A DNA stretch of 64,000 bases from Biomphalaria glabrata (lineage: Eukaryota; Mollusca; Gastropoda; Planorbidae), in assembly GCF_947242115.1 (NCBI RefSeq), contig NC_074726.1:1734951-1798950 (forward strand). Direction: 5' to 3'. Positions within the stretch are counted from its first letter, which is position 1. Every line of letters starts with the position of its first letter. The translations under genes and the position numbers were made by a program. Shown here one piece after another: positions 1-13,300 of the stretch. The notes beneath the pieces are model-generated. The model saw nothing but the letters and a program-made list of their open reading frames with translations, was not told the DNA's origin and did no database searches.

Positions 1-2315
1 CCGCACTGGCTTTCTGGTAGTAGACCATGTTCTATGTGTTGCATGAGCCGATTTAGCAGGATGCGAGCAAGAATTTTCCCAGCAATAGAGAGGAGAGAGA
101 TTCCTCTGTGGTTGTCGCAGATTTGGCGGTTTCCTTTTCGCTTGTATAAATGGACAATTGTGGCATCTGTGTCCTGTGGTATTGACTGTTGTTCCCACAT
201 AATTAAGAACAGCTCATGAAGTCTTTCAATCAGGGCAAATCCACCTTTTTTGTAGACCTCTGCGGGAATGGAGTCATCTCCTGGGTCTTTTCTGCTTGCG
301 AGCTGTTGAATGGCAAGATCGGTTTCCTTTAGCGTAGGGGGTCATCCATTTTTTCATTTATTGGTACTTGCTGTAGCCTGTCTGTGGCCGCTTCATTTAT
401 AATGGAAGGTGTATTGAGAACCTTTTCGAAGTGCTCGGCCCATCGTTTTAGGATTTCTTTCTTATCTGTCAATAGGATTGTCCCATCAGCATTTAGTAGA
501 GGGGATGAGCCTGACTTTGTGGGTCCATAGACTTTGTTTATGCCATGGAAGAAGTTTTTCATGTAGTGATTGTCCGCAAATTCCTGTATTTTTTACACTT
601 TCTTGCTTAGCCAGATATCTTGCATTTGACGTAACTGTTTTTGCTCATTTTTGCGTGGACTGGAAGTTTGGATTGTTCAGATACAATTTTTGAAGCTTGT
701 GCTTTTTGTCTAATAGTTTTCTGATCTCAGTACTGTTTTCATCAAACCAGTCCTGATGCTTTCTCTCCATAGGACCGAGTATGTTTAATGCTGTGCTATG
801 GATAGCTTCTTTGAAGCATTCCCAGCTTTTATCTACATTTGATTCAGCTAGAGGGGTGGACTTGAGACAGTTCTCTATCGCATCTACAAGCGACTTTTCA
901 ATTTTGTCATCTGCTAGTCTGGACTTATTCAGCCTTTTTATGGGTTTAGAATTTGGCGGATGCCACTTTGGTTGAATACGAATGTTTATTTTTGTGATGA
1001 TGAGGCGGTGGTCTATTCCACATTCTGCACCACAGGAAGATTTGGTGACACGAATGTTCTGATGGTCAGATTGTCTGGTGATGACGTAATCTATGAGGTT
1101 CCAGTGTCTTGAGCGGGGATACATCCAGGAATTTTGCTTTCTCATTGGAAGACTGAATCTTGTGTTTGATATGAGCAGTTTGTGTTTAGCACAGGTCTGG
1201 AATAGTAATAATCCGTTGCTGTTGCACTGACCTATCCCAAATTTGTCTAAGACTCCTTTCAAGATGTGATGGTCAGAGCAGACTCTTGTGTTGAAGTCAC
1301 AGAGAATGAGTAGCTTTTCTGTTTTTGGAATATCAAGTATGGTGGAGTTTAGTTCTTCATAGAACTTTGCTATGACATCATCTGGGTTGGTCATGGTGGG
1401 TGCGTAACAGCTAACAATGGAAATGTATTTCTTTTTTCTTTCCGTTTTGTAAAGGCAGCTTTAGAGCCTGTCACTAATTCCTTTTGGAGGCCTGACTAGT
1501 TAAGATACTAATGATGTTTTTATGGCAAAGCTGACTCTAGATTCACGTCATACTTCAGTGCTTCTACCGCTCCAGAATAAAGTATATACAGATCCTCTTT
1601 CGCAGAGTTCACCTTCATCTGCAAGACAAGTCTCACTCAGAGCTGCTATGCCTATGTTGTATTGGTGGAGCTCCCTGGTTACCAGTGCAGTTCGTCTTTG
1701 TGGTCTTTCAGATGTGTCGTTGTCAAGTAGTATGCCCACATTCCATGCACCCATGGTAAAAGGAACTATCCTCGTCTTTTTCTTTAAATTTCAACCGCTT
1801 GTGTAGGGTTCCTGCCAACTGCGATAGGCTGGCTAGGGTAGTTTTGAGCAAGCAATTTTTGGGGCACCTTTTCTAGCCCTGTACTTATACTATGGAGGTG
1901 AGCAGTGCACTCCTAAATAGGGCTGCTGAGCCGCTCAGGAGCTGCCGAACTCCACTGCTGCTCTGTGTCAGTGGTGAACGACCATATGGCCTGAGCCGCC
2001 TGTGTGCAGGTTTGAAGCTACAGCTTCCAGTGTGCCCACACTTACTGCTTCACTGCTTGCCTGTCGCCACAGGGCTTTGGTTTGGTTGTATTGGGGGGGA
2101 GGGGTGACAAGTGACTTGTGCTGGAATTTGGATTTTAGTGAGGAGGATTCGCGCAACACGTCAACCTCACTCTCTCCCCTTAAAGCCCATCCTTGTCCTG
2201 CTCTTGAGTTCTCCACAGCACTGTGCTGGTACTTGCCTTCTGTCCGATTTGTCTAGTTTTGTGACATTACATACAGCCCGCCAAGTCCAGACTTCACATG
2301 CTAGGTTTGACAGAA
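1..2315 (-). mobile_element. LINE (C2HC-finger family), endonuclease and start of RT
   Basis: Broken non-LTR retrotransposon read right to left and running off the left edge. An APE-type endonuclease start (WNVGILLDND, then LSETCLADEGELCERGS) lies at about 1754-1548. The endonuclease core, with CDFN, NLIDYVI and IDHRLI motifs, lies at 1394-645. The pre-RT linker is at 562-329, and translated RT text (DNHRGISLLSIAGKIL) lies in the first 200 bases. The order EN-linker-RT is normal, but the frame changes several times, so the copy is dead. The GC-richer stretch 1760-2315 is probably its 5' UTR. It belongs with the copies at 2330, 16075, 36820 and 42115, which carry a C-terminal C2HC zinc finger. 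Clade is not assigned. Confidence 0.85.
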
Positions 2316-2329
2316 CCTTAGTGTACTGA

Positions 2330-3480
2330 GTTCGAATTCTGCTATCTGGGATCCACAATTAAAGATGACCTGTCTCTTGAAGAGAAGATAAAAAAACGCA
2401 TAGGGAAGGCTGCCTTGTCCTTGGCCAAGAGTTTGGGAAAACCAGAAGCTAACTACGGTGACCAAAATGAAAGTCTACAAGGCATGCGTTATGAGTACAC
2501 TGCTGTATGGCAGTGAATCATGGACCACCTACACAAAGCAAGAGAGAAAACTGAACTAATTCCATTTGAGATGTCTCCATAGGATCTTGAAAGTCACATG
2601 GAAAGAAAAAGTGTGTAATACTGAGATCCTTGCACAATGAGGTATTCCCAGCATCTTTATAGCCCTCAGACAACGCCGTTTGTGCTGGTTTATACATGTT
2701 CGCCTGATGGAGGACAAGCGCTTCCCGAAAGTCATCCTGTATGGACAACTTGCGACTGGCACAAGAAAAACTGGTCGCCCTCTATGGACAACTCGCAACT
2801 GGCACAAGAAAAACTGGTCGCCCCCACTTCCGTTACATAGATGTAATGAAACGGGACCTCAGTGAACATCAATACTGACAATTGGGAAGACATAGCTCTA
2901 GACTGCACCAGATGGAGAGAGACAATGACCAAGAAAGCTACGGACAGTGAAAGTACATGGGTCACAGCTCAGGAAGAAAAACATACAATCCGAAAAATGG
3001 CCAGCTCCTCTACTACCAAAGCAAAAGCCACCTTAACCTGCGCTATTTGTGGACGGAAGTGTCTCTCCAAAATAGGGCTCCACAGCCATATGAGGAAGTG
3101 TGCTGAGAGATGAACCATAGTCGTTCTATGACTGAAGGAGGCCAATATATAATAGTGTACTGAGTGCCATGGACAGGTCAGATACCCTCTACCTGGTTTA
3201 GCCAGCCAGTCAAAGCCATTTCCGGGGTGTGGCCGCTGCGCATGCTACAGCTTCTGTGAGCCACAGGTGAGAGTTGGATATCGAGTGGGGACCAAGAGTG
3301 AGCCAAGCTACCCTCAAAAAGAGGGTACGACTGCCTGTCCACTAGAGGTGCTACCCCTACTAGATACCACATACACCCAGACTCCACTAAGGGGGAAGGG
3401 GCATAAAAATGTTTTAGGATTTGCTACAGGGGGAGGGGGGTCTGAAGATCTGTTACATTACCAAACAAAAAAATATTCGA
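2330..3480 (+). mobile_element. LINE (C2HC-finger family), C-terminal part
   Basis: The 3' half of a related LINE, head to head with the preceding one. Translated pieces include YLGSTIKDDLSLEEKI near 2350, MEDKRFPKVILYGQL near 2708 and the end of the protein at 2862-3113. The protein ends in a C-x2-C-x12-H-x3-C zinc finger at about 3039-3100. A 43-bp tandem duplication (2740-2825) breaks the frame. Bases 3116-3480 carry no coding signal and are probably 3' UTR plus flank. Confidence 0.8.
2740..2825. repeat. 43-bp tandem duplication inside the LINE
   Basis: Two near-identical 43-base units beginning TATGGACAACT lie back to back within the RT C-terminal region. The period is not a multiple of three, so the duplication shifts the reading frame. 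Confidence 0.85.
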
Positions 3481-4273
3481 ATGTATAAACAGGTAGCAAC
3501 AAACGTTCAAAGAAATACTTACAAAGTAAGAAAAAATATAAATAATACTTTTAAAAAAAAACAAATCTTGCATCTGGTTTTAGTCTAAATTCACTTCTTG
3601 TATAAAGTCCCATTCTTTTTAATGAATTTTCTGTTAGTGCTATTTTGGAATCAGAAATGTAACACAAGAGGCATCATGATCATAAAATCATTGCCAACTG
3701 TCAAGAAGGGCAACATTCCAACATATTCTCGAAAAGTCTTAAACTAAGATTAAATGTGTAAATATTTTGATAAATGTACAGAATGTCTTAGATAACTATG
3801 TTAATTTTTTGGATTTCTGCATTTCATGTATGTATGTGCTTAAATGATTTTAGTCTTTCCTGAGTATATTTCTTTATCATTTATGAGAGTACACAATTGC
3901 CCCTCAAAATACACATTTCGTGGTCTGGGAATACACATTTCCATTTTGTCTTGTAGGTCGTTAAAATGTTTTCTTGTAGTATGTAATCAAGGTTGAGTGG
4001 TATAAATCATTAGCTACCTTCTTACCAAAGAGGCTCAAGATTGAATCTCAACTTGAGAGTTATGTTAGCTGAGTGCCTAAAGGCAGTCTGGGCTATGCAA
4101 TACCATGATAGATACATTTAACAAAAGTAATTTTAAAAAGTTTTAATGGATGGAATAAATAGAATAGTTTACAAGTGTTATATTAACTGTGTGAGAAAAT
4201 GGTATATTTCAAGTGATGTAGGTAAAGTACAAACATTTTGAATATTAATTAAATACATATATTTTATTTATAG
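3481..4273. other. AT-rich intron sequence of the galectin gene
   Basis: No coding signal on either strand. It holds poly(A)/poly(T) runs and the old SINE at 3985-4100, and it ends in a TTTATTTATAG splice acceptor in front of the galectin exon. Confidence 0.5.
3985..4100 (+). mobile_element. Old tRNA-derived SINE (same core as 32565-32822)
   Basis: A tRNA-like head (GGTTGAGTGGTATAAATC as A-box region, GATTGAATCTC as B-box) is followed by GCTGAGTGCCTAAAGGCAG. That last stretch matches the core of the clearer SINE at 32565-32822. It is diverged and has no clean ends. Confidence 0.55.
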
Positions 4274-4335
4274 GTATAACTTTAGTTCCAGTCAATCAAA
4301 CTCAAAGTCTGTATCGATCAAATATTCATGAACAG
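4274..4335 (+). CDS. Galectin gene exon a (pre-domain linker)
   Basis: 62 bases between TTATAG and GTAAGT. After two bases completing an upstream codon it reads ITLVPVNQTQSLYRSNIHEQ and ends in phase 0. The other two frames contain stops. Confidence 0.65.
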
Positions 4336-7300
4336 GTAAGTCTGACATTTTTTTTTTTAAATAGACACAAATGTATAAATTAAAATTTTTATTGAAAAAA
4401 GTCTTCTAACCTAAAAAAAAAAAAAACATGAAAAGAAGGGAAGAAGTAAATTTAGACTTAAATGTCCATTCACACCAAAATCTTTTTTTTTTTTTTTTCA
4501 TTTATCTATGCAAACAGTGAGTATTATATTTCTGCAGATTTCAGGACCCATTTCTTGTTTCATCCCATCTGAAATAAAACAGGGAGATAAGATTAAAATA
4601 CACATTGCCACCACCAAAACTTTTGAAAGGTAAATTATAAAATTTTGTTATAAATTTTTGTAAACCAATTACCAATTAAGATAGCAATAATGGGCAAGCC
4701 TTGGAGGGGGTGGGGTCATGCAACTAATGTTTTCCTATCAGCTTTGTTAATGACTAAATTTAAGAGAATTCAAGCAACTGCAATAGAATTTAAACAAACT
4801 ACAGTTCCACAAACTTAAGGTGTCTGAGTGGAATAAAAACTTAAGTCTAAGAAAAACTACTGTTACCAATCCTACCCCCTCAAAATAAAAAAGTAAAGCA
4901 AAACTACAATAACCAAATTACATAAATGTAGCTCAAGGATTTGGGGGAGTTTGAGGGTCATATATGCAAATTATGTAATAGTGTTCGTTTGAGCCAGTCT
5001 GTTCATTTTCTTTAGTCTTTTATACCTTAGAATAGTTTTTTGGGAGGAGTTAATGGAATGACAATAGATACCCTCTCTGTGAGCTCCCCTGGGAGGGTCT
5101 GGGGTGTGATGATTACTGTTTTTAGTGCCAAATTCTGTGATGACTTAATGTTCGGATTGTGTTTACAATACAATGCTTATTTTCTTTTCAGTATACACAA
5201 TGGCACAAACAGAATCGTTTGCCAGGGAAATATAAAATAACTAAAATTCATTGAAGAAACTATATTCTTTTTTTCCTTTTTTTTTTAAATGTACTTCATT
5301 TAAAACCTTAATTCAATAATTGACGATACTGTGTCAGTACTGTGACTCTTATCTTACAGTGGAACATATCCTCCTTGAGTGTCCTAGATACCAGGATATA
5401 TAAGGAAAATATTTTGAGCAGACAACTTAAAAACACTTTGGAATTTTAACGACTGTATAGATTTTTTTACTTAAAGAGAGTAGGGGTTTTAATTTTTTTT
5501 AATATTCACCCCCCCCCCCCTTTCCTGACTTCGCTCATGGAATTTGAAAACTGAAGCTTTGTTTTACATCAATTTGAAACCCCCTTTCATAAGCTCATGG
5601 AATTTGAAGACTTTTCTGCTTTAATTTATTTTTATTGGAGGTGAGTTTTAACCTTGAAACCCCCTTGATTAGGAAATGGAATTGTATTGACTGTAGTTTT
5701 GTATGCAAGGAAGAGGGGACAACTTTTTAAGTTAAAACTATAGTCATCAAATTGGGGGCGGTGGTGAACCCAGAAAGCCTCCACCGGCCTACCCATATAT
5801 TTATATGTGATGTAATTTTGTGCCTTAGCTAAGAAGCATTGCCAATTAAATTTTTCATATTAAATTAATAGCAACATCTGAGATATATATTTTTCTGCCC
5901 TTGTACCACTTATAAATAACATGATCTACTGATTATTAAATATTGTAAAAAAATTCTAAGGTAATAAAATATACATTCTTAATGTTTTTAAACAAAATAT
6001 TTTTTTATGTTAATGGAAATAGATTTTTAAAATATGTATCTTCCTTTCATCTATCTAATCCTATCTCATAAACTATTATATTTTTTATGCATCACTTTAA
6101 AAAGGGCTTGTATGTTTATTGTAATAAACAAATCAATTTGTTATTAGAAGACACAATGTAGCAGTTGCTAGCCCCTAAATAAGATGAAAATGTATTTTCA
6201 ATAGCTTTCTGTCCGTTTCATTTTCATCTCTAAAGAACTCTCTCTTGAAATAGGGTGTTTACAAAAAAATCAAATCTAGATCTAGAGGCAGCTCCAATAA
6301 CCCAAAAGAAAAATCTTACTCTGGAATAAATGTAACCTAACAAAACTACACCAAGCTGCATTAAACTTTCAACAAACATTCTTATTAGAAAAAGACATTA
6401 ACCAACCAGTCGATGACCTCTGGAATTTCATTAAAAACCATCTTAAAAGCATTATAGAAACTAAATACACATCAAACAGAATAAATAAATGCTGGTTTAA
6501 TAATAGACTAAAGAAGGAAAACCTATATAGAAAATTTAAAGAAACTAAGGCAGAAAGAGTTTACAAAAAGTATATAAAAATTAAACACTTAACCCAAAAA
6601 GTAAGCAGACAGCTGCAGAGTGAATACATAAACAATGTAATATCTAAAGATAACAACAAAAACCTATGGTCATACATTAAATCTAAGAAAATGGAAACAA
6701 CAGGCATTGCACCATTAAAAGATGAACATAACATAATACATAAAGACAATGAAACTAAAGCAAACATCCTAAACAAATACTTTGCATCAGCATTCTCAGC
6801 CCCAGGAGACAAAGACATATTACTTAATTTGAACCAAGTAGACAACATAGAAGATGTAGTACAAGAAAAAGGAATTCAAAAACTATTAGCCAACACCAAA
6901 CCAAATAAAGCGTCTGGACCTGATGGTATTCCAGCTAGATTACTCAAAGAACTAAGCAATGAGCTAGCCCCAGTGTTCAAAATACTCTTTCAGGCATCGC
7001 TTAACCAGGGCAGATTAACAAAGAACTGGAAAGAAGCTAATGTCAGCCCCCTATTTAAAAAAGGAGAAAAATCTGACCCAGGAAACTACAGACCAGTATC
7101 ACTTACCAGCATCACATGTAAAATCCTAGAACACATATTATGTAGCAACATCATAAACCACTTAGACAAACATAATGTCCTCACCCCATACCAACATGGC
7201 TTTAGGAAATATAGATAATGTGAAACACAAACAATAGGAATAATTGATGATTTTTCAAAAGGTTTAGAAAATAGTGAACAAATAGATGCTATCTTACTAG

Positions 7301-10300
7301 ATTTTTCCAAGGCTTTTGACAAAGTTCACCACCATAGTTTGCTTAAAAAAATATAATATTTCGGCATTAATGGTCCACTGCATCAGTGGATTAAAGATTT
7401 TCTGAAATGGCTCTAAATCAACACCAATAACAGTAAACTCAGGTGTACCTCAAGGAACAGTCTTGGGTCCACTACTATTTTTAATTTACATAAATGATTT
7501 ACCAAATTGCATTAGTTCAGGAACAAAAGTCAGATTATTTGCAGACGATTGCATAATATATAGAACAATAAAAACAACACAAGACACAGATATTTTACAA
7601 AGAGAATTAGATGAATTACAGAAATGGGAATCAAATTGGAGCATGTCTTTCCACCCAGAAAAATGTCAGTTGTTAAGAGTAACAAAAAAACTAAAACAAA
7701 TTAATTCCACTTATCTTATTCATGGCAAACCAGTAACACAGACTAAAAATGCAAAATACCTAAGACTAAGACTGCTTTATTGATCCTTACAGAAATTTGT
7801 TGTGATTACAAGGACTCGTTTCTCATATAAAGACAACACAATAGAAAAATACACATAAATACAACAGACAACATAAAGAGTTCATTCAGCGACAACAAAC
7901 AGGTATCTTGGTGCATTTCATGTTCCCTTATCAATGAGTGGCGGTGATAGAGTCTGACCGAGTGAGGTATGAACGAGTTTTTGTACCGCTCCGTTCTTGT
8001 TTTTATTGACAGCAGTCGCCCACTTCGCGACAACCTGGCGTAGTTCTGATGGAGCGGGTGGCTGTTGTCTTCCAAGATTTTTTCGATTTTTCTTAGGCAC
8101 GTTTGTTCAAAAAGTTCCTTTAAATGTGGTAATGTTGTGACTGTAATTTTTGATGCTTTTTTAATGATGTTTTCTAGACGTTGCAACAGTTTAGATGAGG
8201 CGTTGCCTTGCCAACAACTTATTCCGTATGTTAGCAGATTTTGTACAGTCGCACCGTAAAATGTCTCAAGGATCTTCTTGTTTAATTTAAAACTGTTGAG
8301 TTTGTATAAAAAAAAGAGTCGCTGGGCTGTTTTCTTTGTCAGAGTTCCAAGGTGGTCTTCCCATGAAAGCTTGTTGTTGATGATAATGCCTAGATATTTA
8401 TATGCCTTTACTTGTTCTATAGATGTAGTGTTTATTTGCAGTTCACGTATAGTTTGTTTTTTCTTTCTAAAATCTATTATAAGTTCTTTAGTTTTTGTTA
8501 CATTCAGTTCTAGAAAGTTGTCGGTGCACCAGTTTGTAAACTCTTCTATCGAGCTTCGATACTGAGTTTCGTCTCCTGAAATAAGACCGACTATGGCAGT
8601 ATCATCAGCGAATTTAATGAGTTTAACTGAGTCATAGATGCTTCTTATGTCATTAGTGTAAAGAGTGTATAGTACAGGAGAAAGTACACAACCTTGTGGA
8701 GCACCCGTACATAGTACTCGAGTTGACGATTTGGTGTTGTTGACTTTAACATACTGGGGCCGTTGGGTTAAAAAGTTTAGAACCCATGCTTGCAAGTAAG
8801 GGCTTACATTTAAGTTACTCAGTTTGTGGCTGTATGGTATTGAAAGCAGAGGAGAAATCTACGAAGAGGACTCGTGCATATGTTTTGGGTATATCGAGAT
8901 GCTTATAAAGCTGGTCCAAAAGCAATAGAATGGCATCCTCAGTTCCTCTAGCTGCTTTGTATGCAAATTGGTGAGGGTCTAGGCTGTTATTGACTTTCGC
9001 TACAAGTTGTTTAAGCATATATTTTTCAAAACATTTCATAACAATAGGTGTTAGTGCTACTGGGCGGAAATCATTTAAGCAATCTATTTTTGGTTTCTTA
9101 GGCACTGGTATGATTTCTGAAGTTTTCCAGATGTTTGGAATTACGCACGTTTGCAATGACTGGTTAAAGATATGACAGAAGATAGAAGAAATTTGCTCCG
9201 CACATAGCTTGATCAGCTTGCCACTAATTTTGTCTGGTCCACAAGCTTTTGTTACATCTACTCTTTTAAATAACAAGGTCACTTCATCCTCCGTTACAAA
9301 ATTGACGTAGGGCTCTTGTTTTCCTTTGGACAGAGTGTTGAAAAGTTCTTTGTGTAGATCAACAAAATCTTCTTTGTCAAAACGAGAATAAAAATAATTT
9401 AGTTCGTTGGCGAATTTCTCATCATCAGCCACTAAAATTTGTTCTCGTTTTGAGGCGCAGCCCGTTATTTTCTTTAATCCCTCCCAGCATTGTTTTGAGT
9501 TGTTCTTGGCAAAGAAATTCTCAATTTTTTCTTTGTATGTTTTTTTCCCTTCAATTATTGCTTTTCTCAGTTTATTTTTAGCATTTATAAACTCTTCGTT
9601 GCTAGCCTTATACTTTGTTTTCTTTTCAGTAATAAGGTGTTTGATTTTTTTGGTCATCCAGGGCTTATTGTTTCCATAGACTTGTATTGTACCTAGGTGT
9701 TATAATAAATGAAAAACTGTCATGGAATTCACATATTGTTGAAACTATAAAAAAATCAAACAAAGCATTAGGGTTTATTAAAAGAAATTTCAATAAATCA
9801 AATAAGAACATAAAACTAAAATGTTATTTAACCTTGGTTAGGCCAATAATAGAATATGCATCCTCCGTTTGGGACCCTTCAACTCAAGAAAACATTAAGA
9901 AACTGGAACAGACACAAAATAGAGCAGTGAGATTCATAACAAACGAATATTCACATTTGACTAGAGTAACGCCTTTAGTAAAATCACTAAATTTAGAAAG
10001 CCTTCAGGAGAGAAGACTCAAAAGTAAAGTAGCAATTATACATAAAACACTGAACCATAATCTTCAAATACAAAAACAAAATTTAATAAAATACTCAGAA
10101 AGACACAAAGATAAAGGCACATTCCTCATTCCATATGCTAGGACAAATGTGTACAAGTGTTCCTTCTTCCCTAGTACTATTAGAGCATGGAATGGGTTGC
10201 CTGAGCTAGCCAGGAAAACCAGTGACTTGGCAGAATTTAAGTCATTGGTTAATATGCATGACTAAATGCATGACGCGTAGGACGTAATCATCTTCTTTTT

Positions 10301-13300
10301 TGAAGTAACGTCTGTATTATATAAGATAAGATAAGATTTGTCTTTAATGTGCAAAGGCCATCTAAAGGTATTTTAACAGCCCCAAAGCATTGTTACTAGA
10401 TTTAGTTTTATATAAAGTTAGAACAGCTAATTTTGCTCTTGTTTAATTTTTATTTTATATTTCATAAAGGATAAGAAATTGAAATCATTTTAATAAATCT
10501 CTTTATAAGATAGCAGATATTGCTGCTTTTGAATAATTACAAATCTAGATCCTAGAGCTACTAGATCTAGCAGAATCTAGCAAAAATCTACAATTAGATC
10601 TACCGTATCAATGACAAACTTCATTCTCTCATCCAGACATTGACACTTGCAACCACTCCTATCTCTAGTCCCCTTAGTGTTACATTGGCAGAAAAATACT
10701 ATATATACCGTACCCAATAACTTTTTTATTTGTTTTCAGAAAATTTTTATTTGGTATAGAATTTAAAGGTAATGCATGTTTTTATAACCAAAATTTAATT
10801 TAATTTTGGATTATAGAACTTAAAATGAGATATTATAGATTGTGGACAAAATTCATTAGAACTAGATCTAGACAAAATCTAGGTAATCTTTTATGATAAA
10901 ATTTAAAAGTATTTTTCATATTATATATTCTTATTTTCACAAAATGTAATATATAACATATCTAAAACATAAAATTTTTGTCTTGAGGTCATTACCCATG
11001 TCACTACCATCTGAAAAATTAATGTAAAGAAAATAGAGCCTTTTGGGTGGAAAGAAAACAAAATAATTGACTTTTTAAGTTTGGAGGATGATTTGACTGA
11101 AAGAATAGGGTGAAAACAACGATGGTATTGTTTATTAGGAGAGAAAGATCTAAAACTAAGAAGCTAATGAATCAATACAAAACTTTCTAGTGGCAAAAAG
11201 GTTAGCTTCCGGACTGAGTCATCTCAGATTCCACTATGAAAACTTGCATGCATCTCATCTTTTGTTCACCTCTTTCTCTCTAGTTTCAGCGTAAATTTGG
11301 GACCAAATCCTGACATCAATGAAGACTGCCATTTTCATTTCAACCCTAGGAATACTTTTAACCCCAAATTTACTGATGGATTAATTGTATTGAACAGCAG
11401 AGTAAATGGAAAATGGCAAACAGAAGAACACTGGAGAAACATGCCCTTTACAAGAAACCAAACATTCATCATAGAGATAGCCATTACTGAGCAATCTTTT
11501 ATTGTAAGTGAAAGAGCTAGCTGTGAAAAAAAAACAGTTTTCTGTAGTATTTGATAGAGATAGTTATGACAAAGCAGGCATACAGAGCTATGTAAAAAAT
11601 CAATCAATTTGATACCATCTCATCATATTTTGGTTAAAAAAAATATTATTCTATATCAGTTATAGATTTAAGATATCATTTCATTAAAAAACTTTTTTTA
11701 TTTGCAGAATGCAAATACTTTAAAAGGTAAAAAATAACTATTGTCAAAGAGAAGACAAACGTGTAGCAAAATCAATAATTTCATTTAAGTTGCTGTTTTA
11801 ATATTTCACCTAGTAACTCCTTAGCTCTTATCAACAGATATACGTGAAGAGATCAGAAGAAGAAAACACCTCCCCATTCTATTCATTTCAACATAGGGTT
11901 GATTGCTACAAAAATAAATATATAATTATACAAGGGGACATTTTAGTCAGCAACATAGAATTTTTAGACAGTGATAAGGTGAGCCTACTGCTTATATGTT
12001 GCTGTTGTTCTAAAAAATATATAACTAATTAAAATAATTAAGACCTTTATTCTATATCTTTTGTATATTATCTTATTATGTTTTTAAATATATAATTTAC
12101 TGATTTTTTAAATAAAATTATAAGCTGTATGATTTATAACTTCATTTTCATAAAAAATGTCATTTGACACTTCTAAGTCCACTACCTATGAGACATTCAA
12201 AGAGGCGCGTATAACAATTATAGGGCTGTAATCTGGATCTACAAATTAGATATATAGATCTAATACTAGATACTGGATATATGTCATAGCAGTGTTTCCC
12301 AAAATACGGCCTGCGGGCCAGATTAGGACTGTGACGTGCTTCCTACCGGCCCGCCGAAATGTCGGCACAAAATATAGAAAAAAAACCAGCTTCCCCCCTT
12401 AAAACATTTTTGAAAATGTGTCTTTACCTTCGTTAAGGCCCTCACTTTTTTTCTGATAGATTTGTACCAAGGTATTTAACATTTGTGTGTTCTTGAAATA
12501 GGAATATAGAATGTACTAGGAAAAGTGATCAGATCTTTACTTTTTTTTACAAGATGATAGCATACTAGCCAACATGTTTGTGTTTATAAAGAAAGTGTGG
12601 CTGAATAAAAAAAAAAAACAAGAACAAAAAACACATAGACAAAACTTGCGCAATTTCAAGTATCCCAATAATTCAGTGTATGCACTAGATCATTTGGTCT
12701 CAAATAAAAGAGTTTTAGTTCAATTTCATTTATTCTTTGTATCTTTTCCATCATGTGGCCCACGACACTAGTGTTGGAAATTAAAATGGCCCACAGATCG
12801 AATTAGTTTGGGCATCAATGGGTTATAGTATGCTAATGGCTATGTAAACACTGAACACACTAGCACAGCTGTTTTAAAAATTTAGATCTAGTTTAAAGAT
12901 TTATATGAGACTAAGTCCACTTCCACATGAGACATTCGATATTACTTTTTTCTTTTTAAAACATTAAAATATCTAGACTAGATTAATGTAGATTTTAGAT
13001 TTAGACTAGTTCTAGATCTAATTCCATATCTAATATGCAAATGGACAAAAAAATAAATTACCATTGATTAGGTAGATAAAGATCTGGATTATTTGAAATC
13101 TAGTATAGAATTAGATATATTTTTAAGATTATAAGAGTTGGAGGTGAAAATACTTCTAAATATAAATTCTAGACCTACAACAAAGCACAAAAAGGCACAA
13201 TAAAACTTGAGAACACTTTTGTTAAAAAAGTATTGTTATTTGTCTGACATAACCATTAATGCTTATTTCCTTTCTATGCTTACAAGTGAGTTACTTATGT

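Noticed and set aside
11185-11245. Possible tRNA-like SINE head before galectin exon c
   Set aside because: Only a weak A-box-like match and no convincing B-box.
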